Assembly: GCF_048323675.1 (NCBI RefSeq)
Contig: NZ_JBLWFK010000006.1
Span: 1-64,000, forward strand
Reading direction: 5' to 3'
DNA: 64,000 bases
Source: Mangrovimicrobium sp048323675
GTDB lineage: Bacteria; Pseudomonadota; Gammaproteobacteria; Pseudomonadales; Halieaceae
The notes under the pieces were generated by a model. It saw nothing but the letters and a program-made list of their open reading frames with translations, did no database searches and was not told where the DNA came from. Each line of letters starts with the position of its first letter. Positions within the stretch are counted from its first letter, which is position 1. The position numbers were made by a program, and so were the translations under genes. Positions 55,534 to 63,264 of the stretch are shown here, one piece after another.

Positions 55534-56418
55534 ATGAGCCGGACACTGACAAAATTCACGGGATGGCTGCTGCTCGGCCTGGCCCTGACCCTGGGCGCGC
55601 TGCAGGCCGGGGCCCAGGAAGGCGCCCACCAGCGGGTGCTGGAGGTCGACGGTCGCGAGGTCAGTGTCTGGACCTGGCAACCAGCCACACTGCCCGCTCG
55701 CGGCATCATCCTGTTCTCTCATGGCGCCGCGTCCGCCCCCTGGAAATATGCGCCGCTGCTCAGCCGCTGGCTGGCAGCGGGCTATGAAGTGCGCGCCCCC
55801 CTGCACGTGGATTCGACCGACCACCCCCAGCAGAAGGATTACCCCGGGATGGCCAGCTGGGGAGCGCGACTGGAGGACATGCGCGCACTTTCACAGGAAC
55901 TCGGCGACACCCCGTATATCGCCGCCGGCCACAGCTACGGCGCCCTGCTGGCGCTGACCCTGGGTGGCGCCGAAGCCAGCGTGCCGGAGGGATTGCAGGG
56001 GCCACTGGCCGATCCCGCGGTCTCGGTGGTGCTTGCCTTCTCACCGCCGCCCGCCCTGCCCGGGCTGATTTCAAAGGAAGGCTACGCCACACTGGCGCGC
56101 CCGGCGCTGATCCAGACCGGCACCCGGGACATCCCCATGGGAACCGAAAGCGGCTGGGAACCACATCTGGATTCCTTCGAGGCGGCCGCCGCCGGCGGCA
56201 ATCGCTATGGCCTGGTGCTGGAAGGCGTGGACCACTATTTCGGCGGCGCCATCTGCCGCCCCGAGCTCGAGGGACCGAAGCAACTGGCGCAACTGGAAAT
56301 CGCCGCAGACATTTCCCTGCTGGTGATTCACGCCTATGCGGAACACGATGAAGCAGCGCAGGCGGAACTGCAGCAAGCGCTCGCCGCATCGGGCGACACC
56401 GTGCTGATGCAAAAATAG
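55534..56418 (+). CDS. Exported alpha/beta hydrolase (dienelactone-hydrolase-like)
   Basis: 294 aa. Signal peptide LLLGLALTLGALQAGAQ, then an alpha/beta-hydrolase core: FSHGAASAPW oxyanion region, nucleophile S134 in GHSYG, acid D199 in TGTRD, and H234 in GVDHYFGG. The triad is intact. It is the second gene after the CoA-transferase (39 bp), and ends at a strong bidirectional terminator. As it is exported, it probably cuts an ester or lactone outside the cytoplasm before uptake. Confidence 0.87.
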   Translation: MSRTLTKFTGWLLLGLALTLGALQAGAQEGAHQRVLEVDGREVSVWTWQPATLPARGIILFSHGAASAPWKYAPLLSRWLAAGYEVRAPLHVDSTDHPQQKDYPGMASWGARLEDMRALSQELGDTPYIAAGHSYGALLALTLGGAEASVPEGLQGPLADPAVSVVLAFSPPPALPGLISKEGYATLARPALIQTGTRDIPMGTESGWEPHLDSFEAAAAGGNRYGLVLEGVDHYFGGAICRPELEGPKQLAQLEIAADISLLVIHAYAEHDEAAQAELQQALAASGDTVLMQK

Positions 56419-56435
56419 TTCGCGAAAACTGCGCT

Positions 56436-56473
56436 AAAAAAAGGGGCGGGAGCTCGGCCTCCCGCCCCTTTTT
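56436..56473. terminator. Bidirectional rho-independent terminator
   Basis: AAAAAGGGGCGGGAG / CTCCCGCCCCTTTTT, a 15-bp stem with flanking A and T runs, between the convergent hydrolase genes. Confidence 0.92.
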
Positions 56474-56486
56474 CTATCGCCCGGGG

Positions 56487-57287
56487 TCAGTCCAGAGCAA
56501 ACTCGATAATTGCGCGGGCCCAGGCCTCGGGCTGCTCGAAGGGACTGAGCGCGCCGGCGTCGCGGATGATCACCGCACTGCCCTGCACCGTGTATTGCGC
56601 CGCGGCATCCATCAGTTCCTGCTTGAACAGCATGTCGTGTTCGGCGCCAACCACCAGGGTGGGACATTGCACCGCCGACAACCAGGCGGATTTCGACATC
56701 CAGCGCAGCACGGCAAAGTGCGCGTCGTAGGGACGCAGCCTTGCGGCCTGGCCGATGACGAAAGGCAGGAAGCGGGTCTGCGCGACAGCGGTCGGTGCCA
56801 GCGCCTTGTAGCGGCCCCAGGCCTCGAACAGGAACTCGCCGTCCTCGTCCATCGGCAATTCCCGCGACATCGGCTTGTCCTCCAGCGCGGCGAGGAACGC
56901 ACTGATGTGTTCGGCGGAGAGCAGCATTTCACAGGAGACGATGGCCTTGCGTACCCGCTCGGGTGCGGTAAGTGCGATCGAGGTCGCCAGCGCGCCGCCG
57001 GAATGATTGCCGCAGACGATAGCGCTCTCGAGACCCAGCGCGTCCATGAGCTGCAGGGTAGTCGCGGTGAAGTCCTCCATCTCGTATTCGCGATCAGGAT
57101 TGAAGGAATTGCCGTGTCCCGGCATATCCGGCGCGTATACGCTAAAGTGTTCGCTCAGCAGGGGTATCGCCCCGGCCCACTCATCCGCGCACAGCGGCGC
57201 CTGGTGAAACAGCATCAGTGCGGGGCCCTGACCCGCGGTCACGTAGTGCACCTGCCCCGCGGGCAAATCGACATAGGCTTTCTTCAT
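56487..57287 (-). CDS. Alpha/beta hydrolase with substituted catalytic histidine
   Basis: 266 aa from the ATG at 57287 (AGGAAG upstream). Cytoplasmic. The nucleophile elbow reads CGNHSGGAL with S96, so the first glycine of GxSxG is Asn. The acid is D218 in GAEHDML. At the position of the catalytic His (normally G-H in a GH-x3-x-E-x-P context) the sequence is DAGALSPFEQPE, with A246; the codon is GCG. Without the His, ordinary ester hydrolysis is unlikely; possible roles are a lyase, decarboxylase or dioxygenase-like fold relative, or a degraded enzyme. Divergent from the aldehyde dehydrogenase at 57482, sharing the AT-rich site between them. Confidence 0.85.
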   Translation of the reverse strand: MKKAYVDLPAGQVHYVTAGQGPALMLFHQAPLCADEWAGAIPLLSEHFSVYAPDMPGHGNSFNPDREYEMEDFTATTLQLMDALGLESAIVCGNHSGGALATSIALTAPERVRKAIVSCEMLLSAEHISAFLAALEDKPMSRELPMDEDGEFLFEAWGRYKALAPTAVAQTRFLPFVIGQAARLRPYDAHFAVLRWMSKSAWLSAVQCPTLVVGAEHDMLFKQELMDAAAQYTVQGSAVIIRDAGALSPFEQPEAWARAIIEFALD

Positions 57288-57406
57288 AAGACTCTTCCTG
57301 GTGAGGGCAGGACTTGACCTGCAATGATAGCGCAGCGGAGCCATCCACAGAGGGCGACATCAGGGTCACCGCAACGAGCCGCAGAAACGACTTCGCAACT
57401 TAGATT

Positions 57407-57422
57407 GATTGATATAATATTA
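57407..57422. promoter_or_regulatory. Putative operator F of the catabolic regulon (weaker)
   Basis: On the minus strand TAATATTATATCAATC agrees at 12 of 16 positions with the operator at 61512. It lies 60 bp before the aldehyde dehydrogenase start and 120 bp before the hydrolase start. Being AT-rich, part of the match may be chance. Confidence 0.4.
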
Positions 57423-57481
57423 TGTCTTTTAAGGGAGCAAGTAAACGACGGGAAAAACCTCCGTCCAGAACGAGGCAAACC

Positions 57482-59014
57482 ATGGCAGAAAATCACATAC
57501 AGAATTCAGCTGGTGACACAACGCGCATTCCCGCCGTTGCCAGCGCCACCCGGGAATTCCTCCAGCAGGCGCACAAGCTGCTGATCAACGGCCGCTGGGT
57601 CGACGGCGCGGCCGGGGAAACCCTGGAGACCAGGGATCCTGCGAGCGGCGCAATCCTCGCCCGCGTCGCCATTGGCGACGCCACCGATATCGACCTGGCT
57701 GTGCGCGCAGCGCGCGAAGCCTTCAACGGCCCCTGGAGCCGCCTCACCCACTTCGAGCGCGCGCGCCTGCTGTCCCGCCTCGCCCGCCTGATCGAGGCGA
57801 ATACCGATCTTTTCACCGAGATCGAGGTGCTGGATAACGGCATGCCGGTGGGCATCTCCCGACTGACCATCGACAACATCGCGGAGATGTTCGACTACTA
57901 CGCGGGCGCCGCACAGCGCATCGAGGGCACCACCACCAGTCCGCCGCGGCACGTGTCCGCACAGGCGGAAGCGCTGACCTACACCCTGCGCGAACCGGTG
58001 GGAGTGGCGGGACTCATCGTGCCCTGGAACGTGCCCATCTCCACCGCGGTACTGAAGCTGGCACCGGCCCTCGCCGCGGGCTGCACCGTGGTGGTCAAAC
58101 CCTCCGAGGAGACCCCCCTGTCCATCCTGCTGCTGGGCCGACTGGTCGCCGAGGCCGGTTTCCCCCCCGGCGTGGTGAATATCGTCAATGGCTTCGGCGC
58201 CAGCGCGGGCAGCGCGCTGGCGCGCCACAGCGATGTCGACAAGGTGTCCTTCACCGGTTCTACCGCCACCGGGCGCAAGGTCATCGAGGCGGCCATCGGC
58301 AACCTGAAGAAGCTGTCGCTGGAACTGGGCGGCAAATCGCCGGTAGTGGTCATGCCCGATGCCGACCTGCAACTGGCGGTACCCGGCGTGGCCATGGCGA
58401 CCTTCTTCCTGCAGGGCCAGAACTGCATGGCCGGCACCCGCATATTCGTCCATGCCTCCATCTACGACAGCCTGGTTGCCGGGCTCAAGGCTTTTGCCGA
58501 AGGCATGGTCATCGGTCACGGACTCGACCCCGCCACCCACATCGGGCCGCTTATATCCGCTGCCCACTGTGAAAAAGTGATGGGCTACATCGCCCGGGGC
58601 ATCGAGGAAGGCGCCACCCTGGTTACCGGTGGCCAGCGCATCGCGGGGCCCGGAAATTTCGTCCAGCCGACGATCTTCGGCGACTGCCGCCCGGACATGG
58701 CTGTCGTGCGCGAGGAGATCTTCGGCCCGGTCATGGCGATCCAGCGCTTCGACACCGACGATCTCGACGCCATTGCGGCGATGGCCAACGACACCGACTA
58801 CGGTCTGTCCGGCAGCGTCTGGACCCGCGACCTGTCGACCGCCCACGCCCTGGTGGCGCGCATTCGCGCGGGTCACGTGTCCGTCAACTGCCATGGCGCC
58901 GTGGGCACCAACATTCCCTTTGGCGGCTACGGCCAGTCGGGCTGGGGTCGCGAGTTCGGACAGGAAGGACTGGACGCCTACCTCGAAACCAAGGCGGTTA
59001 CCGTCCAGCTGTAG
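57482..59014 (+). CDS. NAD(P)-dependent aldehyde dehydrogenase
   Basis: 510 aa from the ATG at 57482 (GAGG upstream; an upstream ATG at 57422 inside the AT-rich site has no ribosome site). Catalytic E281 in LELGGKSP and C315 in GQNCMAGTR, with VPWNVPI, FTGSTATGRK and PFGGYGQSGWGRE. Both catalytic residues fall at the same numbers as in the enzyme at 44048, so the two are close in architecture but clearly different in sequence. It faces the reductase at 59072 and is divergent from the unusual hydrolase. Confidence 0.94.
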   Translation: MAENHIQNSAGDTTRIPAVASATREFLQQAHKLLINGRWVDGAAGETLETRDPASGAILARVAIGDATDIDLAVRAAREAFNGPWSRLTHFERARLLSRLARLIEANTDLFTEIEVLDNGMPVGISRLTIDNIAEMFDYYAGAAQRIEGTTTSPPRHVSAQAEALTYTLREPVGVAGLIVPWNVPISTAVLKLAPALAAGCTVVVKPSEETPLSILLLGRLVAEAGFPPGVVNIVNGFGASAGSALARHSDVDKVSFTGSTATGRKVIEAAIGNLKKLSLELGGKSPVVVMPDADLQLAVPGVAMATFFLQGQNCMAGTRIFVHASIYDSLVAGLKAFAEGMVIGHGLDPATHIGPLISAAHCEKVMGYIARGIEEGATLVTGGQRIAGPGNFVQPTIFGDCRPDMAVVREEIFGPVMAIQRFDTDDLDAIAAMANDTDYGLSGSVWTRDLSTAHALVARIRAGHVSVNCHGAVGTNIPFGGYGQSGWGREFGQEGLDAYLETKAVTVQL

Positions 59015-59033
59015 TGACAGGAAAATGCGGACT

Positions 59034-59061
59034 GCAGCGAGCGCCGTGACGCGCTCGCTGC
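59034..59061. terminator. Hairpin between convergent genes
   Basis: GCAGCGAGCGC-CGTGAC-GCGCTCGCTGC, an 11-bp perfect stem 19 bp after the aldehyde dehydrogenase stop and 10 bp from the reductase stop. No T-run, so weaker. Confidence 0.6.
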
Positions 59062-59071
59062 GGGACAACGG

Positions 59072-60082
59072 TCAGCTGACCGCGATGACCACCTTACCGC
59101 GGTTTTCGCCGCGCATCAGGCGACAGAAGGCTTCCGGGGCCTGCTCCAGGCCGACGTAGCAATCCTCGAAGGGCTTGATCTCGCCGGAGCGGATCGCCGG
59201 CAGGCAGGCCGCCACGAACTCCTCGCGGCGCGGCTCGAAATCATAGACCACCAGGCCGTGCACCGTGGCCCGCGCCTTGATCCACAGCGCCGGGTGCGGC
59301 CCACCGCTGCGGGCGGCGGAATTCAGTTCCGACATGATCCCGCAGAGGATGACCCGGGCGCCAACCGCGAGGCGCATGGATACCTGGTTGAGCAGTTCGC
59401 CGCCCACGAGGTCGAAGTAGATATCGATACCCGCGGGACACAAACGGTCGAGTTCGGCGGCGAGATAAGCCATGTCGCCGGCCTTGCGGTCGATACAGGC
59501 GTCGTAACCCAGTTCTTCAACGGCCTCACGACATTTCTCCGGACCACCGGCGATACCGATGACACGACAGCCACGCTGCCGGGCGAGTTGCCCGACCATC
59601 GCGCCGACCCCGCCGGTCGCCGCCGGCACCACCACCGTATCCCCCGCCTTCGGTCCGGCCAGCCAGACCAGGCCCGCGTAGGCGGTGAGGCCCGGCATGC
59701 CGAGGACCGACAGGTAATTGGAAAGCGCCACATCGGTGGCGCTGACCCGACTGAGCGCCTCCGGTGCATGCAGCGAAAACTGCTGCCAGCCGCCGGGGCA
59801 GCGCACGATATCACCGGGACTGAATTGATCGCTGTGACTGCTGACGACCCGACTGACCGTTTCCCCCAGCATCACGTCGCCGGGCTTTATGGCGCCGGAG
59901 ATATGGCGCCCCGCGATCTGGCTGCGCATATAGGGGTCCAGCGACAGGAACAGGGTCTGGCAGAGCACTTGCCCGGGCCCCGCTTCGGGGACGCTTCCCG
60001 CGGCGACCTCGAAGTCTTGCGGGACGGGCTCGCCTTCCGGCGTTCTCGCGAGTTTCACCTGCTGGTTGATGGATTCAGTCAT
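59072..60082 (-). CDS. NADP-dependent MDR oxidoreductase, CurA type
   Basis: 336 aa from the ATG at 60082 (AGGAAA upstream). A zinc-free MDR enone reductase: LFLSLDPYMRSQIAG, VVVPAATGGVGAMVGQLARQRGCRVIG, YFDLVGGELL and the late LEQAPEAFCRLMRGENRGKVV. It is diverged from the one at 16354. It follows the MFS gene on the same strand, 124 bp downstream, and probably reduces an unsaturated ketone or acid intermediate. Confidence 0.9.
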   Translation of the reverse strand: MTESINQQVKLARTPEGEPVPQDFEVAAGSVPEAGPGQVLCQTLFLSLDPYMRSQIAGRHISGAIKPGDVMLGETVSRVVSSHSDQFSPGDIVRCPGGWQQFSLHAPEALSRVSATDVALSNYLSVLGMPGLTAYAGLVWLAGPKAGDTVVVPAATGGVGAMVGQLARQRGCRVIGIAGGPEKCREAVEELGYDACIDRKAGDMAYLAAELDRLCPAGIDIYFDLVGGELLNQVSMRLAVGARVILCGIMSELNSAARSGGPHPALWIKARATVHGLVVYDFEPRREEFVAACLPAIRSGEIKPFEDCYVGLEQAPEAFCRLMRGENRGKVVIAVS

Positions 60083-60206
60083 GGGGGGTTTCCTGGCGCT
60101 TGTGCAAAGGGGACCGCTGCGGTCCAGCAGCCCCGGGGACAATTGAAAAAGCTAACAGCGGGACCCGCCGACGACCATGACAATAGTCACGCGCCGGGGC
60201 CGGGTA

Positions 60207-61439
60207 TCAGGCGGCGGCCACCTGCAGCGCGCGTGGCGCCGGCTGGCGCACCTGGGTAATGGCAATGGCTGCGATCACAATCAGGGCGACAAAAATCTGG
60301 AAGGCGAGGTCATAGTTGCCGTAGCGGGTGTAAAGCACACCGGTCAACCAGATACCGAGACCGCCGCCAAAACAGTCCAGTACAGTAATGGTGCCGAGGA
60401 TCTTGCCCGCGGACTTGAGCCCGAAGCAGTTGACGGCGGAGAGCTGCAAGGTGGTATAGACACCGCCCCAGCCAAGCCCGAACAGGGCGACAGCGGCCCA
60501 GATCACCTGGCCGTGCAGGTAGGCCAGGCAGAGCGCACCCGCCAGCATCACCACGATGTTGCCGAGGAAGACCTTCTTGAAATTGAGGTAGTCCGACAGC
60601 AGGCCGAACAGGAACTTGCCGGTGACCGCACAGGCGAAGAAAGCGCTGATGGCGTTGGTCGCGGTTTTGGCGTCGAAGTCGAGGTCGCGCATGTACAGGA
60701 AGAGGTGCGCCTGTACCGCGAGCACGGTGTAAAAGGTGGTCATCGCGGTGATGGCCAATGCCCAGAACGTGCGGGTTTTCAGGGCGTCGAGGTATTCCAT
60801 GTCCGCACCCACGGCCATGCCGTTGGCCGCCGGGCCGCTGCTGCTCTCCTGCACCGGCTGCATGCCCAGTTGCGAGGGACGGTCGCGCACCAGCAGGAAT
60901 ACCAGAACGAACATGCAGGCGGGGAACACCAGGGCCCAGTTCATCGCCTCGCGCCAGCCGACGGATTGCGCCATCCACGTCCCGTACTGGGGAAACAGCA
61001 TGCCGCCGAGACTGGTACCGACCAGCGTGATGCCGATAGCGACACCGCGCTTCCCCTGGAACCAGCTCGATACCAGGATGACCGCGGGGTTGAGACCGCA
61101 GAGCACCAGCACCAGCCCGAGGGCGGCGTGCACGAGGTACAGGGTGGTCAGCGAATCCATCTGGCTGTAGGCGAAGTAGGCGCCGCCGAGCACCAGCCAG
61201 CCGAACAGCATACAGCGCCGCACACCGAGGCGATCGATAAACACGCCGCCGAAGGGCGCCAGCAGGGCACTGGTGGAGAAGGTCACCATATCCCGGAACT
61301 TGAGTTCACCGCGGGTCCAGCCGAACTCGTCGATGATCGATTCGTCGTAAACGGACAGTCCGGTAATACTCATACCGTTGCTGACCAGCAGTACCACACA
61401 GGCCAGCAGGGCGATCACCCAGGGATAATATTTGTTCAT
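60207..61439 (-). CDS. MFS transporter (oxalate/formate antiporter-like, MCT type)
   Basis: 410 aa with about 12 transmembrane segments. The arrangement SGLSVYDE-like first helix, FGGVFIDRLGVRR between TM2 and 3, and GRxxG-poor loop WFQGKRGVAIGI fit the monocarboxylate/OFA branch that imports organic acids. GGAG and AAGG occur upstream of the ATG at 61439. Operator D lies 73 bp upstream. As the inner-membrane partner of the TBDTs at 37476 and 50596, it probably brings the pathway acid into the cytoplasm. Confidence 0.9.
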   Translation of the reverse strand: MNKYYPWVIALLACVVLLVSNGMSITGLSVYDESIIDEFGWTRGELKFRDMVTFSTSALLAPFGGVFIDRLGVRRCMLFGWLVLGGAYFAYSQMDSLTTLYLVHAALGLVLVLCGLNPAVILVSSWFQGKRGVAIGITLVGTSLGGMLFPQYGTWMAQSVGWREAMNWALVFPACMFVLVFLLVRDRPSQLGMQPVQESSSGPAANGMAVGADMEYLDALKTRTFWALAITAMTTFYTVLAVQAHLFLYMRDLDFDAKTATNAISAFFACAVTGKFLFGLLSDYLNFKKVFLGNIVVMLAGALCLAYLHGQVIWAAVALFGLGWGGVYTTLQLSAVNCFGLKSAGKILGTITVLDCFGGGLGIWLTGVLYTRYGNYDLAFQIFVALIVIAAIAITQVRQPAPRALQVAAA

Positions 61440-61511
61440 ACCTTACTTGCTCCACTTCACCGCAGGCCACCCGGCACGCGAGAGGTATCCATACTGCAAC
61501 CGAATATTTGA

Positions 61512-61531
61512 TCTAATGTAATATCATTACG
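61512..61531. promoter_or_regulatory. Putative operator D of the catabolic regulon
   Basis: TCTAATGTAATATCATTACG matches operator A at 15 of the 17 core positions (CTAATGTWATATYATTA). It is 73 bp upstream of the MFS start. Confidence 0.6.
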
Positions 61532-61627
61532 CGTTTATGACAACAATGCGTAGGCACTGATTGCGCCGGGCGCCAAGCACAGGGGCGGGCTTCAGTTTCG
61601 GGCCGGACTTTGACACTTATCAATAGT

Positions 61628-61657
61628 CATAATGTACTATTTGCTATAACATTATAC
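61628..61657. promoter_or_regulatory. Putative operator E in front of the GntR gene
   Basis: Read on the minus strand, it starts GTATAATGTTATAG and continues with AAATAGTACATTATG, matching the extended operator A (TAATGTTATA...TAGTACATTATA) with a one-base gap. TAATGT and ACATTA half-sites face each other. It is 35 bp upstream of the regulator's start, where binding would block transcription, as expected for autorepression. Confidence 0.6.
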
Positions 61658-61691
61658 TCTTATACGACAAGGAAGCGCGAGAACGATAGTA

Positions 61692-62465
61692 ATGAGCTCC
61701 ATCGATGTATTGATCAGTCCCCAACAGCGGAAGGCACTGGACCCCGACAGCCATTCCCCACTCTACTACCAGCTCTACAGCCTGCTGAAAAACCTGATTC
61801 TGAACGGCACACTGCCCAACGGCACGCTGATGCCCACCGAACAACAGCTGTCGGACGCCTTCGGCGTTTCGCGCATCACCGCCAAGCGGGCGATGGATGA
61901 ACTGGCCGGGGAAAAACTGGTCGAGCGACGCCGCGGCAAGGGCTCCCACGTCATCTTCAAGTACACGCCGGGGCCGGTCAAAGCGCCGCTGGTGGGCATG
62001 CTGCAGGAAATCGAAAGCATGGCCCGGCAGACCGAGGTGCGGGTGATCGAGGTCGCGCGCCTGCAGCCGCCCGCGGAAATTCGCGGCGAACTCTCGCTGG
62101 ATCCGGGCGACACTGCGCTGCGCATCGTACGCGTGCGCTCGCGCGATGGCGAACCCTTCGGCTTTTACGAAAGCTGGACGGTCGGCCTGAAGAAAAAGCC
62201 CAGCCAGCGGCAGCTGGAAACCACCCCGCGCCTGGAAATATTCCGCGAGCAGGGCATCAACATCACCCACGTGAAACAGACCCTGACCGCAATCTCCGCA
62301 TCCGAGGAGATCGCAACAGCGCTGAAGATCAAGCCGGGCATTCCCCTGCTGAGCATGGTGCGGCGCTCCTACGATTCCGACGAGCAGTTGCGCGACTTCC
62401 TGCATGTGCGCTACAACCCGGAATACTTCCAGTACCAGATGGACCTGACCATCGACGAAACCTGA
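61692..62465 (+). CDS. GntR-family regulator, HutC/UTRA type
   Basis: 257 aa. N-terminal winged helix-turn-helix at about 22-85 (PLYYQLYSLLKNLILNG, LPNGTLMPTEQQLSDAFGVSRITAKRAMDEL, KLVERRRGKGSHV), then a UTRA effector domain at about 100-250 (FGFYESWTVGL, ALKIKPGIPLLSM). UTRA regulators are usually repressors released by a small pathway metabolite. Its own promoter holds operator E, and related sites lie before the receptors, transporter, lyase/CoA-transferase and dehydrogenase genes, so it is the best candidate for the master regulator of the block. Confidence 0.94.
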   Translation: MSSIDVLISPQQRKALDPDSHSPLYYQLYSLLKNLILNGTLPNGTLMPTEQQLSDAFGVSRITAKRAMDELAGEKLVERRRGKGSHVIFKYTPGPVKAPLVGMLQEIESMARQTEVRVIEVARLQPPAEIRGELSLDPGDTALRIVRVRSRDGEPFGFYESWTVGLKKKPSQRQLETTPRLEIFREQGINITHVKQTLTAISASEEIATALKIKPGIPLLSMVRRSYDSDEQLRDFLHVRYNPEYFQYQMDLTIDET

Positions 62466-62474
62466 GGCGGCCAC

Positions 62475-62498
62475 AAAAAAGGCGCCTGGCGGCGCCTT
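62475..62498. terminator. Hairpin terminator after the GntR gene
   Basis: AAAAGGCGCC-TGGC-GGCGCCTT, a short perfect stem with A6 on the left, between the convergent GntR and isochorismatase-fold genes. The A-run favours termination of leftward transcripts. Confidence 0.65.
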
Positions 62499-62567
62499 AT
62501 CAAAATCAGTGTGATTGCCCGTTGTAACGGGACAATCCGGATGCCGCTATCACCACCGGGCCCGGCT

Positions 62568-63197
62568 TCAACCCACCAGCCCTTCGAAGTACTCGACCAC
62601 TTCAGCCTCCGACACCACATCCGCATACTTCGCGTTCATGTCGAACAGGTTGGCCTCGTGCGGCGCCTGGTGACGGTCGCCACAGGCGTCGCTAACCACG
62701 ATGGTGATAAATCCGTTGGACATGGCATCAACACAGCTCGCGCGCACGCAACCGCTGGTGGTGAGACCGGTGAGGATGACACTGTCGATACCCTGGGCTG
62801 TCAGGGTTGCGGCGAGGGAAGTGCCAAAGAACGCGCTGGGGTACTGCTTGGTCACCACCAGTTCGTTTTCTGCGGGTTCCAGCCCCTTCGCCCAGGCGCC
62901 CATCGGCGAACCCTTGACCAGGTGACGCAGCGGCAGCGCCTTCTGGAAGAAGCGCCCGCCGTCGATACCGCTGGGGTGATACTCGACCTTGGTGTAGACC
63001 ACCGGGATGCCCTGCTCGCGCGCCACCTCGACCAGCCGCAGGGCCGAGGCGAGCTCATCTTCCACGTCGGCGTAGAGATCGCAGTCGCGGTCGAAGTAGG
63101 CCTCGACAAAATCGATCAGTACCAGGGCCGGGCGCTTGCCGAAGCCGATCCGGTTGCCGTAGACGCCGGCGTAATTGTCCGCTGCATTTTCTGTCAT
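62568..63197 (-). CDS. Isochorismatase-fold cysteine hydrolase (amidase-like)
   Basis: 209 aa from the ATG at 63197 (GGAG nine bases upstream; a GTG at 63206 is less likely). The Cys-Asp-Lys triad is D29 (LVLIDF), K117 (VVTKQYPSAFFGTSL) and C150 (TTSGCVRASCVDAM), with cis-peptide TTSG before the cysteine. Spacing between K and C (33 residues) equals that of N-carbamoylsarcosine amidohydrolase. It releases ammonia or a carbamoyl group from an amide. It follows the lyase at 63265 on the same strand, 67 bp away, so they form an operon. Maleamate, carbamoyl or similar amides are possible substrates. Confidence 0.9.
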   Translation of the reverse strand: MTENAADNYAGVYGNRIGFGKRPALVLIDFVEAYFDRDCDLYADVEDELASALRLVEVAREQGIPVVYTKVEYHPSGIDGGRFFQKALPLRHLVKGSPMGAWAKGLEPAENELVVTKQYPSAFFGTSLAATLTAQGIDSVILTGLTTSGCVRASCVDAMSNGFITIVVSDACGDRHQAPHEANLFDMNAKYADVVSEAEVVEYFEGLVG

Positions 63198-63264
63198 ACT
63201 GTTCACTCCACTGTAGCCATTCTGTTCAATTCGCCGCCGGCGCCAGTCACCGGGGTCGACGATA

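Noticed and set aside
60177..61511. 444-codon plus-strand open frame opposite the MFS gene
   Set aside because: Polar, His/Gln/Glu-rich translation typical of antisense to membrane proteins; no motif.
47362..63197. Assignment to the nicotinate (nic) pathway
   Set aside because: Hydroxylase, amidase-like and isomerase-fold genes are present, but no NicX-type ring-cleaving dioxygenase is seen, the isomerase lacks its cysteines and the hydrolase lacks its His, so naming nic genes is not justified.
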